Assembly: GCA_036346375.1 (NCBI GenBank)
Contig: CM070520.1
Location: 42,737,854 to 42,801,853 of the forward strand
Source: Guadua angustifolia
Lineage: Eukaryota > Streptophyta > Magnoliopsida > Poales > Poaceae
Reading direction: 5' to 3'
Length of the DNA: 64,000 nt
In this document: piece after piece, positions 11,839 to 21,269 of the stretch
How the letters are laid out: each line of letters starts with the position of its first letter
How positions within the stretch are numbered: position 1 is the stretch's first letter
Notes under the pieces: generated by a model
Told to the model about the DNA's origin: nothing
Seen by the model: only the letters and a program-made list of their open reading frames with translations
Database searches by the model: none
Program-made: the position numbers and the translations under genes

Positions 11839-12806
11839 TGTAACACCCCGGCGCCAAGCGCACCGCGAATGCCACCAAAAACTCCAAATACAAACGACAC
11901 ATCTCTGAAAAAATGAAACTGAATTTAATCACTAAACTCTTAAGCGGCCTAAGAAAAACTAAGTCACCAAATTTACAAAATTTGGCATGACCTCTCTAGA
12001 ATAGAGGACATCCATTCATGACGACGAAAACATGCAGATAATATGATATCATTCTAGCAGTCCTTAGTTAACCAATCACACATCCAATAGATGGTAATAA
12101 ACTCCACCACGACTAACACCCATTACAACTTTATTAATTACAAATGGACTTTACAAGTTAATTTAAATGAGGTAGTGACTGAAGTCGTGCACGTGTTACT
12201 ACTCCCATCCCGGCGAGTCAGCTTCAAGGTACCTAAAACAAGAAACAACAAGCGTGAGTCCAAGACTCAGCAAAGTACACAAGCGTAACAATTCCAGTTT
12301 ATCGTAAGTAAAACAAGAACTTGACCATAAGAGCAAGTAATACAAAGGAAGCAACATCCAAAAAAATACGCATTTGTACCCATTTACAACAAAACTTGAC
12401 TAAACCAAATTTCATCGCAATTAAGTAATAAACTTGATAATAAAACCATTCAATGCCAAAGAAACATTACTGGACTCTAAATCCAACGTCTCCCGACTTT
12501 ACTACCTCTTGTTGCAACTCAAACCATTTTCATCAATTGAATTTGAGTTCATAACTCGACTTCACTCCCCGATATTCATACAACATAATTAGCAAGACAA
12601 GGAAAAACGCTAATTCATCAAATTCAATTCAATCTCCCCGTTTTGGGTTGAGTCCACGAATCAACCTCCAATTACCACAATCACCATCCAATTGACACAC
12701 CATTTACCACAACACTCATTATGAAAGATGCAATGCACATGAATGCTCATTTCCATGCACGTACCGGTACTGCCAGTGCCCACCCGTCGGTGTGCACCCT
12801 CGCGTC

Positions 12807-12913
12807 CCTTCCATCCCGTAGATGGAAGGTGCCTACTCTTACTGTCTCGCTCCCATTCACCTTGATGAATGGGACTACGAGGTAGGACTTTCGTGTTCAC
12901 TACGTGTGAACAC
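12807..12913. repeat. Three-hairpin block, copy 2 (T 5' LTR)
   Basis: It has the same three stems as at 6395-6500. Stem sequences are unchanged, while the loop of the second hairpin has a C-to-T change (cacctTga). Confidence 0.85.
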
Positions 12914-13842
12914 AGAGGCCCGCATCAGCATGGGTTGCCTCTTCCATTATGAATGCACACATGCCATTTTCATGAATGAAATGCAACTTTTCATTCAATG
13001 CATACACAAACATATCATATCCACATACACACATAGCCAATTCTCACATTCCTAAGTCACTAGCGGTAATTGTACAAGCAGATTCAACCATAAGGCATGG
13101 AAACTCATGACAGCATTTCTATCATGCAACCACATCCTAGGGCCACTGAACCATGTTCACACAATACACTTGCAGTTAAATGCTCACGTATACTATCTTT
13201 ATAAAGGACTTAACCGTTTGAACCAAACCCATGTTAGTCCCAATCACTCGAACAATCTACTCACTATAATCAACCTTACAAAAAGCTCGATCTCACTTAG
13301 AGTTCATCTAATTAATGGAGCAACAATTAAACTAAGGAGCATCACATATGAACACACATCCACACTCAATAACACGGTGTAGTTGCATCAATTCCCTTAA
13401 ACTTTTAATCACCATAGACATTTTCATAAGAGGGAGCACTTTCTAGTTATAGCCAAGCAAGGCTTACCTCTTTGCGTATGCATCGACAATTACTTACGCT
13501 AAGAGCAAACAATCGTTTAATCCTCCTAGCCGCAATCTAGGGTATGCACTTGCCTTTAACTTCTCGAACTAGAGTGGCGAGAGGTTGATGCCACACCTGG
13601 GGTCACATCACCTGCAAATAAATACATTTTATTCAAAACATACCAACAAAACAAACACAAGACTTATATCGACTTGATCCCACGATCCATTTCCAAACCG
13701 AAAAACATAAATCTGCTTAACCGGATAGCAGCGCTCTAAAGAGCCTAACTCCTAATTGGTTTAGCGAAAAATGGGATCCTTACCTCTATTTAACCATAAG
13801 AGGCTAATCTACTGACTCGACATGGCCACTCATGCGAGAGAT

Positions 13843-14180
13843 CACTACTACTGAATAGGTCATCACTTGCGGTTCGTCCACGCCATTATCGCGGTTATAG
13901 GCGCCAATGATTGGTCGGCAATGATCTGGAGGTTATCACTTTGCGGCTCGAGAACCGTAGTGATAATATATATCCTTCCGGTTCATTATACAACCGCAAT
14001 GATATTCGACTATCTCTGCGGTTTACACTAGCATCCGCGAGGATACTCAACTATCTCTGCGGTTCAACCTAGAATCCGGCGTTGATATATGTATATCTCT
14101 GCCGGCTTATCTGACGAACCGGCAAGGATCGTGTATATCAACGCGGTTCCTAGACAACCCGCGGTGACAACCGAATTCTC
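13843..14180. repeat. CACTA-1 left terminus and subterminal repeats
   Basis: Multiple degenerate copies of a roughly 13-bp motif (GGTT, C/G-rich core, then TGATA) appear in both orientations, for example around 13862, 13950, 13980, 14050 and 14140. In CACTA elements such arrays are the binding sites for TNPA-type proteins. They are more degraded here than at the right end. Confidence 0.8.
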
Positions 14181-14186
14181 AAAGCA

Positions 14187-14259
14187 GGTTCAAATTCAAT
14201 ACATATGAGGACTTACAAAAACTCTTTTTGTAAGTCCTCATATGTATTGAATTTGAACC
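14187..14259. repeat. Perfect 35-bp hairpin
   Basis: Arms 14187-14221 and 14225-14259 are exact reverse complements with a 3-nt loop (CTC). The arm core is CAATACATATGAGGACTTAC. It lies between the left subterminal array and the end of the TNPA-like gene. A diverged relative occurs at 18384-18514. It would fold into a strong RNA hairpin if transcribed. Confidence 0.95.
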
Positions 14260-14739
14260 CTAATTTTATACATAGGTAGAGTAATCTATGAAGTACATCT
14301 ACAAAATTTTTCGAGTTTTCGTGACTTTTATTAGTTGGTGTGCACGATGTGTACAGGAAGGCTTGTGTGCACATGATATGTTGCCTTCAAATATATAGTA
14401 TATGAAGCGTCGTTAGATCATAATTAAAATATATTAAAGCATCACAATATTTAGTTTTTTACAATTAATAGTCTGTTCACAAATGTAGTGTGAGTACATC
14501 TTGTTCACTTTAGATCGTAGCTTCCATCGTGGAACTCGCCCTTTGGATCGATGACCTGTTAACAATGAATCGGCGATATGCTCTTGAATTGCTAAAATTT
14601 CTTTCGATGGAATCGATTGGTTCTCGGCTTGAAGCTGTTATTGAAGAAAAGAAATTTAATTAATGATGATAGATGTTAAATGAAAGAAAAGTAGGCATGA
14701 ATGTGTAATTATATACCATGTCTTCGTTATAGCCGATAT

Positions 14740-17700
14740 CTTCGTGACAATTGCATGTAAATTTGTACATCGTAGTATCGCATAAACTATTTCCACAGTC
14801 TGTCTCATGCATGGAAAGTCTGTTATTACTTTGAAAGTTGTCTGTAGGGAAAATCGGACCACCTTTCTTGCAATACCGTGTGAATCTTGTTGTGAATGAT
14901 TTTAAATAGTAATTAACCTTAAATACAATAGAATAAAGTATTACTAGAGCAATAGCATAGCGATCGAGTTTACTGCTCATCATCTTCCAAAATTATGTTC
15001 ATACTCACGAAGTTCTTTTCTCAACGAGTCCAAGACATAAACCACGCTAGCTTCTAACTCGATGACGAGGAGGACCCGGTGATAACTAGACATATATGTT
15101 AACACGACCTATTAGTCCCACACCGTGTCACATAAAAATAGTAAAACAATATTAGAAGTAGGGTAATCGTCTTTGAAAGTTATAGGGTACAAATCACGGA
15201 GGTTTTATTTCTCGGCTTGAAGAAAGTCTTAAATAAATAGTCTTCAACAAACTTTGGGTCATCACGGACGAGTTTCTCGTTAACAAGCCGGATCGAGAAA
15301 TCCTAAAGCTTCATCCTTATTTTTTGCACATAATTGTATCTCCATTCTACATATGTAAAAAAGAAGTTAGACATACTGATTGAATGGTAGAAGAATATAC
15401 AATAATATAAATAGAGACTTACAAAGTCCACGGTCGACCCGGACGCGGCCGTCGAGCATCCGCCGGTACAACATATACAATTCGCGAGAACTCTAACGAG
15501 AACATGCCATCCCCATTGTGAAAATCCGAATCTTTGTATTTCATTTGGGATCGCCCACATACCCTCTTGGCACTTGCTGCATGTATAATTGATGGGCCCG
15601 CAATTTTGTTGTTAGGTTCTCTAAATCTTTTGGGGGAGCCGTCGGTTGCCCCTTAATGTACTTCCAGCTTAGACCTAGCTCGTAATTACGACGTTGTTCA
15701 GCAGCATCTTTTTGAGCTTGCGACATCGATGCCTCAGCACTAGCCATCTTCAAGTTTTGCTTTCTAGAGATGCGCTCGTAGTCCGACATTTTCGAAGGTT
15801 CAGAAGCCCGCCCTGTCTCTTTGGCTTTTGCCATACTCAAGAAAAACTCCTGCGCATTAGCATCGACTTTAGTCTTCTCGGGTGATGGCACCTTTTGGAA
15901 GTGAGATGTTACCTCGGCCTTCGTTTGCTCTTTGCATTCTTCTTGATCATATCGGTAGGTAATTTCTTACGAGTGTCTTTGCCTTCACAGATGACCGAGA
16001 TTTGGTACAAGACGATGCGGACTTCCGAGATGGTGCTGATGTTCGACTCTTCTTATGTGCCGGCTGAGGAGTTGGACTTTTCCTGGCTGGTGCCGGAGGA
16101 GGAGTTGGACTTTTTCTGGATGGTGCCGGCGGAGGAGTTGGACTTTTCCTGGCTGGTGCCGGCGGAGGAGTTGGTCCTTTTGTGGATGGTGCCGGCGGAG
16201 GAGTTGGACTTGTCCTAACTGGTGCCGGCGGAGGAGTTGCACTTTTCGTAGGCGACAGGTCTGCGTGTGGAGAGTGCGGCTCATCATCATCGTCATCGTT
16301 GTCGGCCTCATCGTCCGAGCCGAACATAATCAAGCTCTTGCGCCACGCGAGGAAGCCATGCACGTTTTCTCCAAGTTTGTTTTTTCCGTCCTCGCCAGGA
16401 ATCTCTACCTCCATTTTGCGATATTGTCGGACTACACTGTCTACTTCGACCCTGGCGAATCCCAGCGGTATTGGGCGGCGGTCACGGAACTGCGAGGCGC
16501 GCATGGCCAAGCCCCGCCATCAGCCACCTTGATGGTAATGCCATGTCTTGGACAAATGCAGCTTGCACGGTGTCGGTTATGTGATGTCATCCTTTGGAAA
16601 ATGGAGTCGATGCTCTCCGGAATCGTTGCGACGCCTTAAGAACACCGTGATCGAGGTTCGAGAGGTCATCGAGTGGCGGTCGTGAGCTCGAGCTTCAGTC
16701 TTGCTTGCTCCACAACTTGATCCAGCCGCTCTCTCTTCCTCTAACGCTCTTGCCACAAACATCTTGTATTTGACTTTGCGGTTCATATTCTCTTATTCTT
16801 TTCGGCCGCTTGTACGACAATGTGTCTTCTGGGAAGCCTTCTTTCCACGGCACCAAACCAACTCCTCGGGTGCGCCTAGGATGCTCCTGTTTACCCGAGC
16901 AGCGATCGACTCATCATTCTCCTTCGTGGAATGAAAAGCCCTTGGGAAGACTCCCGTGAGCATCGATATTTTCTGCGACACCTCCGGGCTCTATCGCTCC
17001 CGAAGCTCAAGCTGCCATCTTCGAGACAGAAGTCCCTCCCAAGCAACCAAGGCTTTGATCGTGCGATGAACTTCGGCCGTCGCAGAGTAATGCGCCCTTG
17101 AGGATTAGCTCTTGTTCGCGCCTATCCCATGCGAGTATTTTCTTCACGTAGCCACCAATGCCTAGTGTGTGAGGGTACATATTCTTATCGCGTTAGCCTT
17201 GTTCTTCCGACTCACTTTATGCAGGCTTCTTGAAATTCTGTACTCCACAAAGTCCTTCCAAAATTCTCTTATCTTTGGAAACATGTTAAAATTTGGCGTG
17301 ACATTCTTCTTCACATAGATCTTATTCAGTGAGTCTTCCAATTCTTCGGGATGTGCACATGATACCTAGTGCACATTTCTTTGCAACCAACTCGACCCTT
17401 GGGGAAATGGAATACTTGTTTTAGCTTGCCCCATAGCGAGTCCTTCAGTCATCGGGAACCACCCACCGATCACCTTCGCGGCGGTCCATGATCTATAGAT
17501 GATGGGCACGTTATCCCTAACAAGTACTCATGAGTGTCTGTCTGGCGCCACGCCGACGCTGGTATAGCAGGTTCCCCGACTTAGAAGAGCTGGACTATGT
17601 TGTGAGCGCCTTAGGCATCTTGCTCGGACCACAACCTGCGCGCCGGCTTTGTTCACCAGACGTTTGAGCCTACAATTGGATCTTGTTATTAGTCGTATGA

Positions 17701-17950
17701 CCCTACAATGTTTTGGGAATCTGGCGTACTAATACTTTACCTCGCCCATGTTAGTGGCGTCGACAGTCCATGGTCATGGCGTCGACTTGCTCCATATCAA
17801 TATCCTGTAGGTTCAAGTAGCCAGTTGGGCTACCCACTCCTACTTCGTGTACATTCGAGGGCCGAACTCCCTCTGGCACTTGTCCCTGATTCGAGGCCAT
17901 TCCTAGCCATCCAAAATGTTATCACCTCATGCTACAAACATGTGCACATG
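14740..17950 (-). pseudogene. TNPA/DUF8039-type CACTA gene with Ulp1-like C-terminal domain (broken)
   Basis: This is the second CACTA gene, whose products bind subterminal repeats. The minus strand from about 17950 shows a conserved CACTA ORF2 N-terminal region (LVRDNVPIIYRSW near 17520; NKIYVKKNVTPNF near 17310). Then 16510-15947 holds PIPLGFARVEVDSVVRQYRK and KLGENVHGFLAWRKSL, matching the DUF8039-type region as I know it, followed by an acidic stretch and six 11-residue Pro-rich repeats. Next, 15891-15541 holds the charged helical region and LTTKLRAHQLYMQQ. Finally, 15100-14750 has YHRVLLVIELEASVVYVLDS, a Ulp1 (C48 protease) core with His and Asp. It is followed by DFPCMRQ and, one frame away, NSLC, the expected Gln and catalytic Cys. 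Several frameshifts and stops break it. The domain assignment is by motif only. Confidence 0.75.
16055..16255 (-). repeat. 33-bp coding minisatellite (Pro-rich 11-mer repeats)
   Basis: About six tandem copies of a 33-bp unit (plus strand GTGCCGGCGGAGGAGTTGG...) encode minus-strand repeats of the type PARKSPTPPPA inside the TNPA-like gene. The unit is a multiple of three, so copy-number changes keep the frame. The result is a flexible linker between the acidic stretch and the C-terminal region. Confidence 0.9.
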
Positions 17951-18061
17951 TAACTTTAAAATGATACTTATACATTAGAAAAAAATCACATGATACATAT
18001 ACATCTCGAAATGAAAAAATTCATATATTGTTAAGAATATATTACACACTAAAATGATTTT

Positions 18062-18342
18062 AAAAAAATAAGCCCCTGCAAGTTCAAGAAGCATGGGTGT
18101 CACGAGAGCGTTCGGTTCTAACATGAAATTTTTCATTGGAAAAGTTGGACACGCAGTACTCCATGATCAATGAAGAAGAGGAGCGCGAGGAAGCCTATGG
18201 ACAGTGGTACGCGGAAGAAGACAGCAGCAACCAAGTCCCAAGTCCATTTCAAGCGAGCATGTCTCGTCATGGCTTCGCCTCTCGGTGTCTGGACGCTCTC
18301 GTGACACCCATGCTTCTTGAACTTGCAGGGCTTATTTTTTTA
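18062..18342. repeat. Long inverted repeat, about 50-bp arms, 180-nt spacer
   Basis: The left arm 18062-18111 (ending GGTGTCACGAGAGCGT) and right arm 18292-18342 are near-perfect reverse complements; the visible difference is one extra G in a G/C run. The spacer is GC-richer than its surroundings and encodes a short acidic plus-strand frame (MINEEEEREEAYGQWYAEED) of uncertain meaning. A transcript would form a long hairpin. Confidence 0.9.
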
Positions 18343-18383
18343 AACACATCGTTTTTGTCAACAAAATATACATACACATAAAA

Positions 18384-18514
18384 TTGTAGGATCAAATTCA
18401 TTATATATAGAGAGTTACAAACAAGAAAATTCAGCAAGTTTAAACTCTATAAACTTGTCGAATTTTCTCTTTTTGTAACTCTCGATATATAATGAATCTT
18501 GAAATTTCATACAA
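18384..18514. repeat. Imperfect hairpin, about 62-bp arms
   Basis: The left arm (ATCAAATTCATTATATATAG onward) and right arm (through TATATAATGAATCTTG) are strongly but imperfectly complementary around a short loop near 18445. Arm sequences resemble the perfect hairpin at 14187-14259 (CAAATTCA, GAG, TTACAAA in the same order), so the two are likely diverged copies of one module. Confidence 0.85.
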
Positions 18515-18517
18515 CCG

Positions 18518-18661
18518 CTTACTATTACAATTAGTGGCACAACTATGAACTAAATGAACTACAACTACTTACTATTACAATTAGTGGCACAAAACAAATA
18601 TTTACAACACATGTATACATCTTTCTGAAACAAATATTTACAACACATGTATACATCTTTC
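18518..18661. repeat. Two short tandem duplications
   Basis: CTTACTATTACAATTAGTGG and following bases occur at 18518 and again at 18568. AAACAAATATTTACAACACA and following bases occur at 18592 and again near 18627. Confidence 0.9.
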
Positions 18662-20039
18662 AAGAAGATATACAAAGCACCAAATTGAAGTTTACTTTTG
18701 GCTGCAATATAAATAACCACAGAGCAAAATGATCAAAAGCAAAGACATGTGCGGATGTGAATTCACAAGGCAACTAGCATAAAGCTCAACTTGTTTATTT
18801 TGAGTGTTCTCGGATGTCGGGTTGCCCAAAGGCCCTCCTCGCCACAAGGGACGAGTAATAGACTAATTTGTGACAACCTTACCTTAGTAATAATTCGTTA
18901 GTCTTCCATATCATGTAGCTATCCATGAACACATATATGTAAAGATCAGCTGATGACAGCACCACCCCAATGCTTGGACATCACAATTTTCAATAAGTCA
19001 TGAATATGAGTTTAATAACAGAATTCGAACCAAGTCTAAGTTTCTAACTCAAAGCATTTGGACTAGCTCACAACTCACAAGACATGGAAGGCCAAATGCC
19101 AACTCACAAGCATCATCCACAATTTGGAGGCAACCCCAGTTTGCTTGACATTTTGTTGAATCAAGTAGCAATACAATGGTGCATGCAAGACTTTGTTCAT
19201 TATTCCTCTTAAGCATATATATGAGAATATATAATTCACAAACAAGATGTATGACATAAACAAGACAACAAGAACCATGGTTAAGTCATACATAATATGA
19301 ATTATACCTCTTGCCTCAAAGACAATAAAATGAATATGGTGCTCTCAGATTTAGGGTTAGAGTAAAGATTAGAATCTTTACTACAATCACGAATCGGCTA
19401 ACAATTTATTCTATGCATTAGGCCTTGAACTCTTACCACCTTAAATGCACAATTAAGAATCTCTCACAAGAATTATACCCAAATCAGAATTAATTCTTGT
19501 TAACCGGCACGGGACTTCCATAGCATGTGGAAATGTCGAAATCTATCAATAGTCGAGCAATGCTTTCAGATTACCAATTCGATTATCTCTAATGCGCTTT
19601 TAAACAAACCAAGACAAGAATTAAGCGATTCAGTTATCGATTCAGACTACACCGGTATTAAACAGGTTCAAGAAGAACTACAATATATTAATCAGAATGA
19701 GTAAATATCAAACTAATCAGAATTAATGAGTAAGTATCGATTCGATTCAAACTAATCAAGTCTGCGAAGACATAGTGTCACCGGTGACAGACTCTAATAG
19801 CATCGAAACACAGAGCTAGCATAACAAGTCTTGACAGAAAATATGATTCGAAAAATAACAGTCTACAGCTTCAAGGCCTAAAAGCAGAGAGATAAATGTT
19901 ACGGTCATACTTTTACCCTAGTTCATCACAGAGCAACAAGCGAGCCTTGAAATCTGAGATTAGTTGTCACAAATTGTCTATTGCAGTCCCAAATCCTCCT
20001 TGAACACTATACCCACATGCTAGGTCCCCAAGCCAAATG
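18662..20039. other. CACTA-1 non-coding stretch, probably introns
   Basis: This AT-rich sequence without a recognisable ORF lies between the GC-rich leader (20040-20468) and the first recognisable TNPA exon (about 17950). I infer an intron or introns of the TNPA-like gene; I cannot fix the splice sites. Confidence 0.4.
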
Positions 20040-20468
20040 AATTGACTGGCCCCTTAGCATCTGCACATGCACATCTGAAACATTCACAATCACATTCACA
20101 ATCACATGCACATTCACTTTCACATTCACATTCACATCTGCACAACCACATTCGCACATCGCAAGAGCAGTACCAAAGCGACGGGGGGAGACGGTGGGAG
20201 GTGAAGCGACGATGGGAGGAGACGCGGCGGTCCGAGGCGAAGCGAGGCGACGGGGCCCGAAGTCGGCGGCGGCGGGAGCTCTGACAACCGACGGCGGGTC
20301 CGAGGCGAAGCGAGGCGACGGCGGTCGAAGCGAGGCGGCGAAAGCTCACGCGAACCGACGGCGGTGGTCCGAGCGCGCGTCGCGTCGAGGGAGCTTCGAG
20401 GCGGCAGCGCTGTAAAAGTGAGAGGAGGGCGGGCTAGGGCTAAGGTAAATGAGAGGAAGCGCGGGTTT
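20040..20468 (-). other. GC-rich first-exon-like segment of the TNPA gene with short repeats
   Basis: It lies downstream on the minus strand of a TATA box (20469-20478). It holds a CACATT/CATTCA hexamer array (about 20080-20150) and a duplicated GTCCGAGGCGAAGCGAGGCG word (20229 and 20298). Minus frames give low-complexity products (Pro/Arg/Ser, or alternating Cys-Glu/Asp from the hexamers). I read it as transcribed leader or first exon and do not assign a protein. Confidence 0.45.
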
Positions 20469-20478
20469 CTATTTATAG
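20469..20478 (-). promoter_or_regulatory. TATA box for the TNPA-like gene
   Basis: The minus strand reads CTATAAATAG, an exact plant TATA consensus. It has the repeat array upstream (20490-20690) and a pyrimidine-rich, GC-rich leader downstream. Confidence 0.6.
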
Positions 20479-20489
20479 TGGTGGAATAT

Positions 20490-20690
20490 CGCCGGTTGGT
20501 CATACCAACCGGCGATGATATATATCACCTTAAGCCATTGTACAACCGGCAAGTGATAGTGGAATATTACTGCCATCCGTTGTACAACCGGCGTTGATAG
20601 TCAGAATATTACTTGCGGTCCGTTGTACAACCGGCGGTGATAGTCAGAATATTCTTGCCGGTCCATTGTACAACCGGCGGTGATAAGTCT
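20490..20690. repeat. Internal array of CACTA terminal-type repeats, block 1
   Basis: At least five copies of the motif ACCGGCGGTGATA or its reverse (GCCGGTTG, ACAACCGGCG, GTTGTACAACCGGC) alternate with 'GAATATT' spacers. The same motif fills the element's ends, but this block is about 6.5 kb from either end and just upstream of a TATA box. The sequence after it (about 20740-20840) resembles that after the left terminal array (14260-14340). Confidence 0.85.
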
Positions 20691-21269
20691 TTGACCATGT
20701 TACATTAAAATTTGTCTTTTTATTACTCTTAATATAGGACTAATTTGATCATGAAATTTTATATGTAGATGGGGTAAGATGAGATGTACATCCATGATTT
20801 TGTTTCAGAATTTTGGATACTTTTCTTAGTTGGATTGCAGCAGTAGCATGATTTACTAGCACGTAAAGGAAGTGAACATCATTGCCATTTTCCTAGTTAC
20901 TTATGAAAGTTTCAGTTTAAATCTAGTTACCCATTCATATAAAAATCCGATTGCTAACTTTTTAATTGTTTTAATATTTCTAAAATCAAATAATCTTTGT
21001 CAAATTGAACAACAAATGATGTCAAATTCGAACAAATTCAAGTGCGATCAAAATCACAAAAATCCAAATGCAATAAAACTTTCAATTTGATAAAAAAAGC
21101 ATAACCTCAATTTCCATTATTGCATATATTACAATAATTGTTACATATGAGAAAATAAACATGTCGTTCATACAAAAGAAAGCATACATTTCATTACTAC
21201 AACTAAGCTACGACTCGACCTTCGTTATGATCGCGGCGTATGTATGTAACTTCACACTGTCTTCCATGG
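20691..21269. other. Non-coding spacer between the two CACTA-1 genes
   Basis: This AT-rich stretch has no credible ORF. It begins with a segment homologous to 14260-14340 (ATTTTATATGTAGAT, then TTAGTTGGATTGCA) and then reaches the 3' end of TNP2. It probably holds the TNP2 3' UTR and terminator. Confidence 0.5.

Noticed and set aside
16055..16639. 194-codon plus-strand ORF with CRRRSWTF-type repeats
   Set aside because: It is the antisense shadow of the Pro-rich 33-bp repeats in the minus-strand TNPA-like gene.
20490..20690. CRISPR-like array
   Set aside because: Repeats are short, variable, in both orientations and of CACTA terminal type; this is plant nuclear DNA.
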